A stretch of 64,000 bases of DNA, from the NCBI RefSeq assembly GCF_022921075.1, contig NZ_CP095050.1, positions 3,038,001 through 3,102,000 on the forward strand. Reading direction: 5' to 3'. A program made the translations under genes and the position numbers. Within the stretch, counting starts at the first letter, position 1, and each line of letters opens with the position of its first letter. The notes under the pieces were generated by a model, which saw only the letters and a program-made list of their open reading frames with translations, did no database searches and had not been told where the DNA came from. Below, piece by piece: positions 54,508 to 63,961 of this stretch. The DNA comes from Hymenobacter sp. 5317J-9 (GTDB lineage: Bacteria > Bacteroidota > Bacteroidia > Cytophagales > Hymenobacteraceae).

Positions 54508-54515
54508 TAATTTTG
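54508..54515 (+). promoter_or_regulatory. Promoter -7 box of ohrR
   Basis: TAATTTTG matches TAnnTTTG. The TTG within the operator (54482-54484) is 23 nt upstream. Confidence 0.65.
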
Positions 54516-54534
54516 TCTTGTTGTCTCGAAAGCC

Positions 54535-54984
54535 ATGAAAAAGCTCCCTGACCTTGCCTTTAACCCGCTGCTCAGACTGGACAACCAGCTGTGCTTTTCG
54601 GTGTATGCCCTTTCGCGGCTCATCACCAAGGCCTACCAGCCGCTGCTCGAAAGCCTGGACGTGACCTACCCGCAGTACCTGGTGCTGCTGCTGCTGTGGG
54701 AGCACGAAGAGCTGAGGGTGAAGCAGCTGGGCGAAAAACTGCTGCTCGATTCGGGCACGCTCACGCCCCTGCTCAAGCGCATGGAGCAAGGTGGCTGGCT
54801 GGCCCGGCGGCGCGACGCCCGCGACGAACGCTCCGTAGTGGTGGCCCTGACGCCCGCCGGACAAGCCCTGCAAGCCAAAGCCCAGCAAATTCCGGTGCAG
54901 CTGGCGGAGAAAATGCAGTTGCCGCCCGCCGAAATCGACGCCTTGCGAACGCAACTCCGCCACCTGATGACCCTGCTTTCTTAA
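54535..54984 (+). CDS. ohrR: OhrR-type MarR-family organic-peroxide sensor and repressor
   Basis: 149 residues. Winged-helix MarR fold (about 55-105: VKQLGEKLLLDSGTLTPLLKRMEQGGWLARRRDARDERS). The redox cysteine is C20 in LDNQLCFSVYALSR, the OhrR signature. By family knowledge, oxidation of C20 releases DNA and induces ohr. It is upstream of ohr with a 37-bp gap, and a palindrome lies in its own promoter, so autoregulation is likely. Confidence 0.92.
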   Translation: MKKLPDLAFNPLLRLDNQLCFSVYALSRLITKAYQPLLESLDVTYPQYLVLLLLWEHEELRVKQLGEKLLLDSGTLTPLLKRMEQGGWLARRRDARDERSVVVALTPAGQALQAKAQQIPVQLAEKMQLPPAEIDALRTQLRHLMTLLS

Positions 54985-55021
54985 CACGACAATCACTCGC
55001 TTACCCTTTTTTAAAAAACCA

Positions 55022-55453
55022 ATGAGCATCCAACGCCTGTACACCGCCAAAGCCAAAACCACCGGGGGCCGCGACGGCCGCGCCATCTCTTCCGACAATG
55101 TCATTGACCTGCCCCTGAGCACGCCCAAGGAAATGGGCGGCCCCGGCAAACCCAACACCACCAACCCCGAGCAGCTGTTTGCCGCCGGCTATTCGGCCTG
55201 CTTCGACGGCGCCCTAAACCTGGTGGCTCGCCTGAACAAAACGCCCATCACCGGCAGCACCGTGGAGGCCGACGTGAGCTTCGGCAAAGACGGCGACAAC
55301 TTCGGCCTGGCCGTGGACCTGATTGTGAACATCCCCAACATGGACCAAAAGCAAGCGGAAGAACTGGTGGCCAAAGCCCACCAGGTGTGCCCCTACTCCC
55401 GCGCCACCCGCGGCAACATTGAGGTGACGCTGACCACGATGACCAACGCCTAA
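55022..55453 (+). CDS. ohr: Organic hydroperoxide resistance protein
   Basis: Thiol-dependent peroxidase that reduces organic hydroperoxides in the cytosol. It has 143 residues. The catalytic C60 is in AGYSACF and the resolving C123 in HQVCPYS; E50 and an N-terminal Arg (R17 or R20) complete the known active site. Cotranscribed with ohrR and followed by a strong terminator. Confidence 0.95.
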   Translation: MSIQRLYTAKAKTTGGRDGRAISSDNVIDLPLSTPKEMGGPGKPNTTNPEQLFAAGYSACFDGALNLVARLNKTPITGSTVEADVSFGKDGDNFGLAVDLIVNIPNMDQKQAEELVAKAHQVCPYSRATRGNIEVTLTTMTNA

Positions 55454-55461
55454 GGCATTGG

Positions 55462-55521
55462 ATTACCAAGGCAAAAAAGCCCGGCCGCTGTGCAGCGGCC
55501 GGGCTTTTTTGCCTTGGTAAT
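55462..55521. terminator. Bidirectional terminator, very long stem
   Basis: A perfect 29-bp stem (55462-55490 and 55493-55521) with a 2-nt loop, between the convergent ohr and short-chain dehydrogenase genes. Confidence 0.93.
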
Positions 55522-55526
55522 TATAT

Positions 55527-56264
55527 CTACCGGTTGTTCATCATCCGGAACCGTTCATCCAATTCGGCCCGCGAGGCCAGCCGGGCCTGCTCGGAGGTAC
55601 CGAAACCGACTTCCTGCTCGCCAGCCGCGAGGCGGGCCACTATGGAATCGGCGAACTCGTCCACGTTCACGCCGAAGGTGTGCAGACCGGGGCCGCCGAG
55701 GTCGGTATTCACGGCCGGGGGCACGATTTCGAGCACCGAAACGCCGATGGGCTGAAGCTGGTGCCGCAGCGAAAGCGTGAAGGAGTGCAGCGCGGCCTTG
55801 GTGGCGCTGTAGATGGGCGCAAACGCCGCCGGCGCAAACGACAGGCCCGACGTGACGTTGACGATGGCCGCATTGGCCTGCTCGCGCAGGTGCGGGATGA
55901 GCAGCGTGCTCAAGTGGATGGGCGCCTCCACGTTGATGACGATTTCCTGGCGCAGGTGGTCCCAGTCGGCATCGGGTGCGGCCAGCTGCACGCGGTTCTG
56001 GATGCCGGCGTTGTTCACCAGCACGTTGAGCTGCGGGTAGGTGGCGGTGGCCCAGCGCACGAGCTCGGCGCGCTCGGCGGCGTCGGCCACGTCGGCCACG
56101 CGGGTGATGAGGCCGGGGTAGCGCTGCTGGGCTTCGGCCAGCTTTTCGGCGCGGCGGCCCACGATGATGACGGTGCTGCCGGCCTGCAGAAAGCGCACGG
56201 CCAGGGCCAGGCCAATGCCGGAGGCGCCGCCGGTGAGAAGAATGGTGTTGGTGGAGAGGTTCAT
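55527..56264 (-). CDS. Short-chain dehydrogenase/reductase (DltE-like)
   Basis: 245 residues. Rossmann motif TGGASGIG at 11-18, NNAG at about 88-91, catalytic Ser in VNVTSGLSF, and YxxxK as YSATKAAL. It resembles the DltE-type group, NAD(P)-dependent with unknown substrate. The ATG at 56264; the upstream extension of 33 residues is not supported. It is divergent from the GNAT gene, which starts 127 bp away. Confidence 0.88.
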   Translation of the reverse strand: MNLSTNTILLTGGASGIGLALAVRFLQAGSTVIIVGRRAEKLAEAQQRYPGLITRVADVADAAERAELVRWATATYPQLNVLVNNAGIQNRVQLAAPDADWDHLRQEIVINVEAPIHLSTLLIPHLREQANAAIVNVTSGLSFAPAAFAPIYSATKAALHSFTLSLRHQLQPIGVSVLEIVPPAVNTDLGGPGLHTFGVNVDEFADSIVARLAAGEQEVGFGTSEQARLASRAELDERFRMMNNR

Positions 56265-56390
56265 GGAAATAGGTGGTGAGAAAAGTGAGCCGCTAACAAG
56301 CACGGCGGGGCGTTGGTTGACGAACTTGCGGCGCGCCCGGCCCACGGTGGGGCCGCATGCCACCCATTACGCCCGTTTCCAGCACTAGTT

Positions 56391-56930
56391 ATGATTGTAC
56401 TCGAACCCTTCACCGCCAACGACTTCAGCCAGCTCATTGAATGGGTGGACGACGAGCGGCTTATGAAAGAGTGGAGCGGCTCGCTGTTTTCCTTCCCCCT
56501 CTCAGAGGCCGGCCTGCGCTGGTACGTAGAGGGCTCCAATGACTTCAACGACCCCGATGTGTTCATCTACAAAGCCGTGGAAACGGCCACGGGCGTCACG
56601 GTGGGGCACATTTCGCTGGGTGGCATCAGCCAGCGCGACCGCGCCGGGCGCATCACCCGCGTGCTGGTGGGCAAGAGCACCGAGCGCCGCCGCGGCATTT
56701 GCCAGGGCATGGTGAAGGCCCTGCTGCGCATTGGGTTCGAGGACCTGAAGCTGCACCGCATCAGCCTGGGGGTGTACGATTTCAACACGGCGGCCATCAA
56801 GTGCTACCTCAAATGCGGCTTCACGCAGGAGGGCGTGCTGCGCGACGTGGTGCGCCATGGCGACGACTACTGGAGCCTGGTGGAAATGGGCATTCTGGAA
56901 GACGAGTGGCGGGCCGCGCAGGCAGGCTAG
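56391..56930 (+). CDS. GNAT-family acetyltransferase (RimJ/RimL-like)
   Basis: 179 residues. GNAT fold with the acetyl-CoA loop region VLVGKSTERRRGICQGMVKALL and the C-terminal ISLGVYDFNTAAIKCYLKCGFTQEGVLR, typical of RimJ/RimL-type N-acetyltransferases. The substrate is unknown. ATG at 56391. Confidence 0.87.
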   Translation: MIVLEPFTANDFSQLIEWVDDERLMKEWSGSLFSFPLSEAGLRWYVEGSNDFNDPDVFIYKAVETATGVTVGHISLGGISQRDRAGRITRVLVGKSTERRRGICQGMVKALLRIGFEDLKLHRISLGVYDFNTAAIKCYLKCGFTQEGVLRDVVRHGDDYWSLVEMGILEDEWRAAQAG

Positions 56931-56996
56931 TACAGTATGGTGGGCTTCCGGAAAAAGGGTACATTGGCGGGCATCATTCATTCCTGCCCTTTTGCC

Positions 56997-57758
56997 ATGA
57001 AACTATCTGTACGCCTGCTGCTGGGGCTGTGCCTGGCCGGCGCCAGCGCCCACGCCCAGACTTCCAACATTGTCAACATGCCGGTGACCCAGCGCGATTA
57101 CAGCAAGGAAGGCACCAACGACTACGCCAACCTCAGCAACCTCACCAACGGGGCCACGCACCTCCTCACGCGCCGCACCAACACCATTGGCTCACCCTAC
57201 GCCGACAACCGCTGGCTGACAGCTCACGTCACGCTGGCCAACAAGCAGGCGCTGCTGCCCATGCTGCTGAAGTACGACGTGCTGGACCGGGCGCTACTCA
57301 TGCGCAAAGCAGCGCCCTCGCAGGATTCGGTGGAGCTCAACGACAGCAAGGTGGCTTCCTTCGTACTCGATGAGCCCGCCTCGGCGCTGGGGCCGGCGCG
57401 GCAGCGGCGGTTTCGCCGCTTCGAGGAAGGACCGGCCGCCCGGCAGCGCGACTACGTGGAGGTGCTGCACGAGGGCCGCTACGCCCTGCTCAAACACTAT
57501 CTTAAAGAGATTAAGCGCGAAGGCTTTGGCGGCATGTACAGCAACGGCGCGCCTACAGACGAAATCGAGGACGCCTCCGTGTACTTCCTCCGCTCGCCCG
57601 AAGGCACCCTCACGCCCGTGAAGCTGACCCTCAAAGCCTTGCAGACCGCCGCCCCTGCCCTTGCCGAGCCGCTAAAAGCTGCCGCCGCGGCCCAGAAGCC
57701 CCGCAGCGAAGCCGGCTGGGGCGCCGTGCTCGACGCCGCCGACCCTGCCGCGAAATAG
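56997..57758 (+). CDS. Secreted protein of unknown function
   Basis: 253 residues. Signal peptide to about 21 (LAGASAHAQ) and a soluble domain of about 200 residues (NGATHLLTRRTNTIGSPYADNRWL, YVEVLHEGRYALLKHYLKEIKREGFG), which resembles the plan of Bacteroidota proteins with a repeated beta-core. I do not recognise it. The ATG at 56997 is used. It is convergent with the second short-chain dehydrogenase gene, 8 bp apart. Confidence 0.72.
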   Translation: MKLSVRLLLGLCLAGASAHAQTSNIVNMPVTQRDYSKEGTNDYANLSNLTNGATHLLTRRTNTIGSPYADNRWLTAHVTLANKQALLPMLLKYDVLDRALLMRKAAPSQDSVELNDSKVASFVLDEPASALGPARQRRFRRFEEGPAARQRDYVEVLHEGRYALLKHYLKEIKREGFGGMYSNGAPTDEIEDASVYFLRSPEGTLTPVKLTLKALQTAAPALAEPLKAAAAAQKPRSEAGWGAVLDAADPAAK

Positions 57759-57766
57759 CTACGCGC

Positions 57767-58636
57767 TTAGTCCAGAAACTTCACGCCCGTCAGTTGCTCG
57801 CTGAGCTGCCACAACTGGCGGGCGTGCTCCAGGGTGTTAAAAGAATGCTTCACGGCCTCCGCTTTTTTCTTGGCAAAGAAGCCGCCGCTGATGGCCGCCA
57901 CTTCGGGCGCCGAGGCCAGGAAGATGCTGGTTTCGGCTCCTTTTTCTACCGAAACCATGAACGGGCGGGCCAGGGCCGTGAGCTTGCTCAGCCAGCCGCC
58001 GGCGCTGGCCCCGAAGCTGGTGGCCACCACGCCGGGGTGCACGGCGTTGGTGGTCACGTTGGCGATGCCGTGGGCGCGCAGGCGCCGGGCCAGCTCCTGC
58101 GTGAACAGGATGTTGTAGAGCTTGGTGTTGCCGTAGACGCGCATGGCGCTGTAGTCGCGCGCCGACTGAAAATCGGCCAGGTTGGGCTTGGCCACGCGGT
58201 AGGCGGCCGAAGCCAGGTTCACGATGCGGGCGGCCGGGCTGGCGCGCAGCTTGTCGAAGAGCAGCGCCGTGAGCAGGAAGGGCCCGAGGTGGTTGGTGGC
58301 CACGCCCAGCTCGTTGCCGTCGGGCGAAAGCTGGCGCTCGGCGCCGAAAATGAGGCCGGCGTTGTTCACCAGCACGTCGAGGCGCGGGTAGCGGGCGTTG
58401 AACTCGGCGGCGGCGCGGCGCACTTGGCTCAGGTCGGCCAGGTCGGCCAGCAGCACGTCGACGCGCTGGTGGCCGGCGGCGGACTGGATTTCGTGCTGCG
58501 TGGTGGCGGCCTTGTCGGCGTTGCGGGCCAGGATGACGACGTGGGCGCCCATTTTGGCCAGTTCGGTGGCGGTGACCTGGCCGAGGCCGGACGTGGCGCC
58601 GGTAACGAGGACGATTTGCTGCTGAAGGTCGGGCAT
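57767..58636 (-). CDS. Short-chain dehydrogenase, retinol dehydrogenase-like
   Basis: 289 residues. TGATSGLG at 13-20 for NAD(P) binding, NNAG, ATNHLGPFLLT, the catalytic Ser in NLASAAYR and a YGNTKL motif for YxxxK. It is the group annotated as retinol dehydrogenase or oxidoreductase in bacteria; substrate unknown. ATG at 58636 (MPDLQQQIVLV). Not paralogous in detail to the DltE-like gene. Confidence 0.88.
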   Translation of the reverse strand: MPDLQQQIVLVTGATSGLGQVTATELAKMGAHVVILARNADKAATTQHEIQSAAGHQRVDVLLADLADLSQVRRAAAEFNARYPRLDVLVNNAGLIFGAERQLSPDGNELGVATNHLGPFLLTALLFDKLRASPAARIVNLASAAYRVAKPNLADFQSARDYSAMRVYGNTKLYNILFTQELARRLRAHGIANVTTNAVHPGVVATSFGASAGGWLSKLTALARPFMVSVEKGAETSIFLASAPEVAAISGGFFAKKKAEAVKHSFNTLEHARQLWQLSEQLTGVKFLD

Positions 58637-58729
58637 GAGAAAAAGCGTTGGTGAAAATGCGGTGCTCACGTAGACGTAACTCCCGTCGCTTTGCTTGGTT
58701 TATTTGCCCACTCTCCTCACTTTCGCCGC

Positions 58730-59359
58730 ATGAAAGCTCTCCTGCTCATCGACATTCAAACCGATTTCCTGCCCGGCGGCCGACTGGCCGTGCCCGAAGG
58801 CGACGCCATTATCCCGCTGGTGAATGCGCTGCAGCCGCATTTTGAGCTGGTGGTGGCCTCGCAGGACTGGCACCCGGCCGGGCACAAAAGCTTTGCCAGC
58901 AGCCACCCCGGCCGCAGCCAGTTCGAGCAAATCGACCTGCACGGCCTGCCGCAAGTGCTGTGGCCCGACCACTGCACCCAGGCCAGCGCCGGTGCCGACC
59001 TTGCCCCCGCTCTGCACCCCGAGCGCATCGAGGCCATCTTCCGCAAGGGCACTTCGGTCGAAATTGATAGCTACAGCGCCTTCTTCGACAACGGCCACCG
59101 CAAAAGCACTGGCCTGGCCGACTACCTGCGTGGCCGCGGCGTGACGGACGTGTACCTGGCCGGCCTCGCTGGCGACTACTGCGTTTACTACTCCGCGCTG
59201 GATGCATTGGCAGCCGGCTTCGCCACCACCGTCATCACCGACGCCACCCGGGCCATCAGCGCCGAGGGCTTTGCCGCCGCGCTGGCCGATTTGCGGGCTA
59301 AAGGGGCTTCGCTGATTGATAGTGCCAGCGTGCTGGACCAGCTTCGGACCAATGCCTAA
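58730..59359 (+). CDS. pncA: Nicotinamidase/pyrazinamidase
   Basis: Converts nicotinamide to nicotinate in the NAD salvage pathway. It has 209 residues. The catalytic triad D8 (LLIDIQTDF), K106 (FRKGTSVEID) and C151 (GLAGDYCVYYSA) is intact, and D46, H48 and H81 are the expected metal ligands. ATG at 58730, divergent from the retinol dehydrogenase-like gene. Confidence 0.95.
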   Translation: MKALLLIDIQTDFLPGGRLAVPEGDAIIPLVNALQPHFELVVASQDWHPAGHKSFASSHPGRSQFEQIDLHGLPQVLWPDHCTQASAGADLAPALHPERIEAIFRKGTSVEIDSYSAFFDNGHRKSTGLADYLRGRGVTDVYLAGLAGDYCVYYSALDALAAGFATTVITDATRAISAEGFAAALADLRAKGASLIDSASVLDQLRTNA

Positions 59360-59364
59360 AGCAA

Positions 59365-59404
59365 CGGGTGCGGCCGCTTGCCTTTCAGCAGCGCGCCGCA
59401 CCCG
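59365..59404 (+). terminator. Probable terminator of pncA
   Basis: Stem CGGGTGCGGC with GCCGCACCCG and a 20-nt loop, followed by CTTTCTGTTCT; the T run is weak. Confidence 0.5.
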
Positions 59405-59426
59405 CTTTCTGTTCTAAAAGGTGGCC

Positions 59427-60458
59427 TTATTGCCGCACCAGCTTTACGGAAGTGGTTTGGTTGGGCGTGCTGGCGCGCAGGACGTAGAGGCCGGCGGCGG
59501 CGGGCACTGCCACGCTGGCGCGGGTGCCGCTCAGGCGCTGCTGCCACACCTCCGCACCGAGCAGGTTGCAGAGCGTGAGCACCACGGGCTGGCCCTGGGC
59601 CCCGTCGATTTCGACCTCGGCCTGCCGCCCGGCCACGGGGTTGCCCAGCACTTGCACCTGCAGGCCGTTGGGCAGCGTGGCGCCGGCCAGGGTGGCGGTG
59701 GGCACCAGGCACTGCGTGGGCACATTGGTCGACCAGTCGGTGGCCGCCATGCCAACGAGGGTGCCGGTGTGGCCTTTGCCAGTGAGGTCCTGCGTGGTGA
59801 GGCCGGTTCCTTCGTTGAGGCGCCAGTAGGCTTCCAGGCCCGTGGCGGTGGGGCTTACCTGGCAGGGATTGGCCAGGATTTCGGCGGCGGTCAGCGCCCG
59901 GGTCCACACGCGCAGCTCATCCAGGGAGCCGTTCAGGGTGCGCAGGGCTTCGTAGTTGCGGCCCAGGTAAAACACGCCGGTGGCGGCGGCCGTGCCGGTC
60001 ACGGCAGTGCTGTTGTCCAATGCACCGTTGATGTAGAGTTTCATGGCCGTGCCGTCGAAGGTGCCCGCCACGTGGTACCAGGTGTTGGCCGTGCAGGTAG
60101 CATTCGAGGTGACTTTGTATTGCACCGTGCCCACGGTGAGCACAAACTGCAGCTTCCCAGCCGGAATGGTGGCATCGCCAAAGCGGAGCATGGCGGCCGC
60201 GTTTCCGTCCTCGATGCCCATGATGCTGGTGATGTACGGGAAAGCGGTTTTGAAGGCCGTGACTTTCACCCAGCCTTCCAGACTCAGGGCGCTGGTGTTC
60301 AGCGTCACGGTATTGGCCTGCACATACTTGGTCGAGCCGTTGAAGAGCAGCGAGCTGTTGGTCTGGGCGTGCGCGCCGAGGGTGCCACCGCCCAGTGCCA
60401 GCAGAAGGCCCAGCGCCGAGCGGCGGGATGAACGAAGAAAAGAGTACAGTTGCTTCAT
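59427..60458 (-). CDS. Secreted LamG-domain protein with type IX sorting domain
   Basis: 343 residues. Signal peptide to about 31 (GTLGAHAQ), one LamG/concanavalin-type domain (about 33-240; SLEGWVKVTAF, NTWYHVAGTFDGTAMKLYINGA, SLDELRVWTRALTAAEI) and a C-terminal sorting domain of about 75 residues (PVVLTLCNLLGAEVWQQ, GLYVLRAST). It is a binding protein without a catalytic domain. It is closely similar along its length to the C-terminal part of the next gene upstream, so it looks like a tandem duplicate. The role is inferred to be glycan binding. Confidence 0.85.
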   Translation of the reverse strand: MKQLYSFLRSSRRSALGLLLALGGGTLGAHAQTNSSLLFNGSTKYVQANTVTLNTSALSLEGWVKVTAFKTAFPYITSIMGIEDGNAAAMLRFGDATIPAGKLQFVLTVGTVQYKVTSNATCTANTWYHVAGTFDGTAMKLYINGALDNSTAVTGTAAATGVFYLGRNYEALRTLNGSLDELRVWTRALTAAEILANPCQVSPTATGLEAYWRLNEGTGLTTQDLTGKGHTGTLVGMAATDWSTNVPTQCLVPTATLAGATLPNGLQVQVLGNPVAGRQAEVEIDGAQGQPVVLTLCNLLGAEVWQQRLSGTRASVAVPAAAGLYVLRASTPNQTTSVKLVRQ

Positions 60459-60572
60459 ACGGATTGGGGGTTAGGGGTTAAGAGTAAAGGGTAGTTGCGT
60501 AAGCAAGCGTAAATCTGCCCAGCCAGCCGCGGCCCGGGCCAAACCGCGACTGGCGGGAAAAACGATTCAGAC

Positions 60573-63463
60573 CTACTGCTTCAGGAGCTTCACGGTGGTG
60601 CTGCCGGCCGGGGTGCTGGCCCGCAGCACGTAGAGGCCGGCCGCACCGGGCAGGGGCACGATGGTGCGCACGGCGGCGTTCGACAAGGTGTGCTCCCACA
60701 CCACGGCACCCAGCGCGTTGCTCACCTGCAGGGTCACGGGCTGGGTGCGCTGGCCGCGGATTTCCACCTCGGCCTGGCCGCCGGCCACGGGGTTGCCATA
60801 CACCAGCACCTGCAGCTCGGTAGCGGCGCGGCCCGGCAGCGCGGCCGTGATGGCCGGGCAAGCCGTGGGCACGTTGGCCGACCAGTCGGCGGCATTCATG
60901 CCAATCAGGTTGCCGGTGTGGCCGTGGCCGGTGAGGTCGTTGGCCACCAGGCCAGTGGCTTCGTTGAGCTTCCAGTAGCCTTCCAAACCAGGCGCGTTGG
61001 CAGGTACGTCGCAGGCGTTGGCTAGGATTTCGGCGGCGGTCAGGGCGCGCTGCCACACCCGCACCTCGTCGATGGAGCCGTCGAGGCAGCGGCTGCTGGC
61101 GTAGTTGCGGCCGAAGGAGAAAGCCGCATTCGCCGTGGGCGTGGTGGTGGCGTTCAGCGAAGCGTTGAGCACGCCGTTGATGTAAAGCTTCATGGCCGAG
61201 CCGTCGTAGGTGGCGGCCAGGTGGTACCAAGTGCCGGCGCTGAGCGTGGTGGCCGATGTGACCTTGCGCGAGAGCGTGCCGGTGTTCATCACAAACTGGG
61301 GCCGGTCGCCGGTAATGTTGGCATCGCCGAGGCGAATCTGGGCGTTGTTCACGCCGCCGTCTTCCATGCCAATCACGCTGGAAATGAAAGGCGAACCCAG
61401 CTTGAACGAATTGGCTTTCACCCAGCACTCCAGGCTGAATCCCGTGGGATTAAGCGCAATGACGCCGGCGTCCACGTATTTACCCACGCCATCGAACAAC
61501 AAAGCGGTGTTGCTGCCGGCGGCCGGCGGCGTGACCACCCGGATGTAGGCCGTGCGGGTGAGCGAGTCGCGTCCCACGGCATTCTGCGCGCGCAGCTTCA
61601 CGGCGTAGGTACCGGCTGCGGCGTAGCGGACCACCGGGTTCACGTCGGTGCTGGTGGCCGGGGTGCCGCCCGCAAACGTCCACACAAAGCTCGTGGCGTT
61701 GGTGGAAGAGTTGGCGAAGACGATGGGCTGGTTGGTGGTGACGGTGGTGGCGTCGGCGGTGAAATTGGCCGTGGGCCGGGTAGTCACCAGCGTGTTGTTG
61801 TACACGCTGAGCCGGCCCAGGTTCACGCGGTAGCTGCGCACGGCGGTGTTGCTGTTCACATCGATGCCGATGATGGCCAGCTCGCGCCCGGCGTAGGTGG
61901 CCAGCGGGAAGGTGGTGGTGTGCCAAAGCGTGTCGGCCGCGGCGGGCAGGTCGAGCAGGGCGGGCGCGGTCAGGTTGTCGCTGAAATACAGGGCCAGGCG
62001 CGTGGCGCTGCCGGCCGTGCCCGATGATTTGTAGGTGATGTCGAGCTTGGTGGGGCCGTGACGGCCAGCTTGGTTTGGTAGAGTTTCACGTTGGCGGCGT
62101 TGCTGCCGCTGAGGCTGCCGGCCAGCTTGATGGAGTTGCCGCCGTAGTAGGCGCGGTCAAAATCGAAGCTGGCCACGATGGGCGCGGCGCCGGTTTTGGC
62201 CCATTGCCAGGACGGCAGCAGGCTTTGCTTGGCCATGTCGGTCCAGGGCTTGCGCACCTGCGCGCCGTTGTTGGCAAACACCTGCCCCTGCCCCACGCAG
62301 AAATACGTGTCGAAGGGCAGCGTATTGATGACGCTGCGCACGGGCAGGTACTGCCCGAAACCCTGCCAGCCGGTGGCGTCCGGAGTGGTCACGTCGAGGT
62401 CGTCGCCGGAAAAGAGGCGCTGCTCGGTGCGGTAGAAGTTGGCGTAGTCGGCGGGGTTGGTGCTGAAGTTGTTCTGGCCGCCGTTGTAGGTCATGTTGGG
62501 CGCAAACACGGCCAGCGAGGTGCGCGGCTGGGCGGGGCTGCCGCCGGTGTAATAGTCGCTCAGCCAGCTGGTGTTGGTGAAGAGGCGCTGCGGGTTGCGG
62601 CCGGGCCAGATGTCGGCCCCGGTGTACACGTCGAACGGGCTGCGGCCCAGGCTGGCGGCCGTGGCCACCGCCGTGGTAAAGGTGCCGCCCCCGGTCCAGA
62701 AATAGTTGGTGAACATGGCGTCGCTCACGCGGGCGGTGCCGTCCTGCAGCAGGCGGGCGTTGGTGGCATTCAGGGTGTTTTGGTAAGCTACGGAGCCGCT
62801 GGGCACCATCGAGTCATACCAGTGAATCTCCATGCCGGCGGGCTTGATGGCCTGCAGTTGCTTGAGCAAGTTGATGACTTCGCCCGCCTCGGTGGCCGTC
62901 AGGGCCGATTCTTCGTTGAAAAACCAGCCGTCGAACCCGTAGTAGTTGGCCACGTCCACCAGCTTCTGGGCACCGAGGTAGTTGCCGCTGGCGTCTTTCT
63001 GGCACAAAGCCACGAAGCCGGCCCGGTCGGTAAATACGGTGCCGATGATTTTCACGCCGTTGCGGTGGGCCGTTTCCACCCAGGGCCGGCACGGAATGCC
63101 GATGGGGCTGGCAAACCACGTCAGCACGTCGACATACTGCCAGTGCGTGAAGTTGTAGAGATTGAACTGCGGCTGTTCGTTGAGGTAGCCCGAGAAGTTG
63201 TTCATGCCGTCGGGGCACCAGTTCACCTTGGCGCTGAAACTCTGGGCGGGGTTGAGTTGCGGCGCCAGAGCGTTTTGGCGGGTGGCCAGCGGCACGGCGC
63301 TGATGTTGGCGGGCACGGCCGTGGGGCCGGTGGCCGTCCAGGCCATGAGTTGGGCCGGGGTGAGGGTGGTGTACTGGGCGGCAGGCTCAATCTGGGCCTG
63401 GGCCGCCTGAAAGCCCAGCAGGGCCAGCAGCAGGAGGCAGATACGCGGGTAAAGTTGGGTCAT
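60573..63463 (-). CDS. Secreted GH85 endo-beta-N-acetylglucosaminidase with PKD, LamG and type IX domains, frameshifted
   Basis: Cuts the chitobiose core of N-glycans. With the frame repaired it has 963 residues. Signal peptide to about 23; GH85 barrel (about 50-420) with YGFDGWFFNEES, where N183 and E185 are the catalytic pair; a carbohydrate-binding-like beta-domain (about 440-560); a PKD domain (VWTFAGGTPATSTDVNPVVRY); a LamG domain; and a C-terminal type IX sorting domain. The frame breaks at the GGGG run at 62052-62055. The first frame ends falsely at 61970, and the correct one continues KLDITYKSSGTAGSATRLAL. Adding one G restores a single ORF; sequencing error is the likeliest cause. 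Start ATG at 63463. Confidence 0.88.
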
Positions 63464-63584
63464 ATGGGCAGCGGGGTGAAAAGGGGAATTGGATGATACC
63501 GGGTGGTAATTGGCGGTCAAGGTACAACTCACCTTCCCGCCTGGCAACGGCTGCTGCCATAATGCCTGCCAGAACGTTACGCCC

Positions 63585-63592
63585 TAGCTTTG
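63585..63592 (+). promoter_or_regulatory. Promoter -7 box with almost no leader
   Basis: TAGCTTTG matches TAnnTTTG and ends 5 nt before the ATG at 63597, so the message would be leaderless or nearly so. Confidence 0.55.
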
Positions 63593-63596
63593 CCCC

Positions 63597-63938
63597 ATGA
63601 AACCTTTCCTCTCCTGCCTGCTGGTCGGCGCCGCGGCCACGCTCAGCAATTGCCAGCAAACCCCGCCCGCCGACCAACCCACGCAAGCACCCGTTGCGGT
63701 GGCCCCCACTCCCACCGCCGGCCTGACCGAAGCCGATGCCCGCGCCAAGGTGGCCACCTACGTGAAGACGATGCCCAACCCGGAGTTGTACGTCACCGAT
63801 TCGGCCCGTGTGAACGACAACGGCGCCACTTGGCAAGTGCTGGTGCCGCGCCGCGACTGGGCCCGCCGCATGCCCAACAGTGCCCGCTTCGAAGTGCAAA
63901 AAGAAACGGGCGCCGTGAGTACAGCGCCCGTCAAGTAG
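63597..63938 (+). CDS. Small lipoprotein of unknown function
   Basis: 113 residues. Lipobox LSNCQQ at about 16-21, a Pro/Thr/Ala-rich linker (22-45) and a small folded part (LTEADARAKVATYVKTM, GATWQVLVPRRDWA) that could be a PepSY-like or similar alpha/beta unit. I do not assign a function. Divergent from the GH85 gene. Confidence 0.7.
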   Translation: MKPFLSCLLVGAAATLSNCQQTPPADQPTQAPVAVAPTPTAGLTEADARAKVATYVKTMPNPELYVTDSARVNDNGATWQVLVPRRDWARRMPNSARFEVQKETGAVSTAPVK

Positions 63939-63961
63939 GTCGGAAATAGAGGACTGGGCCG

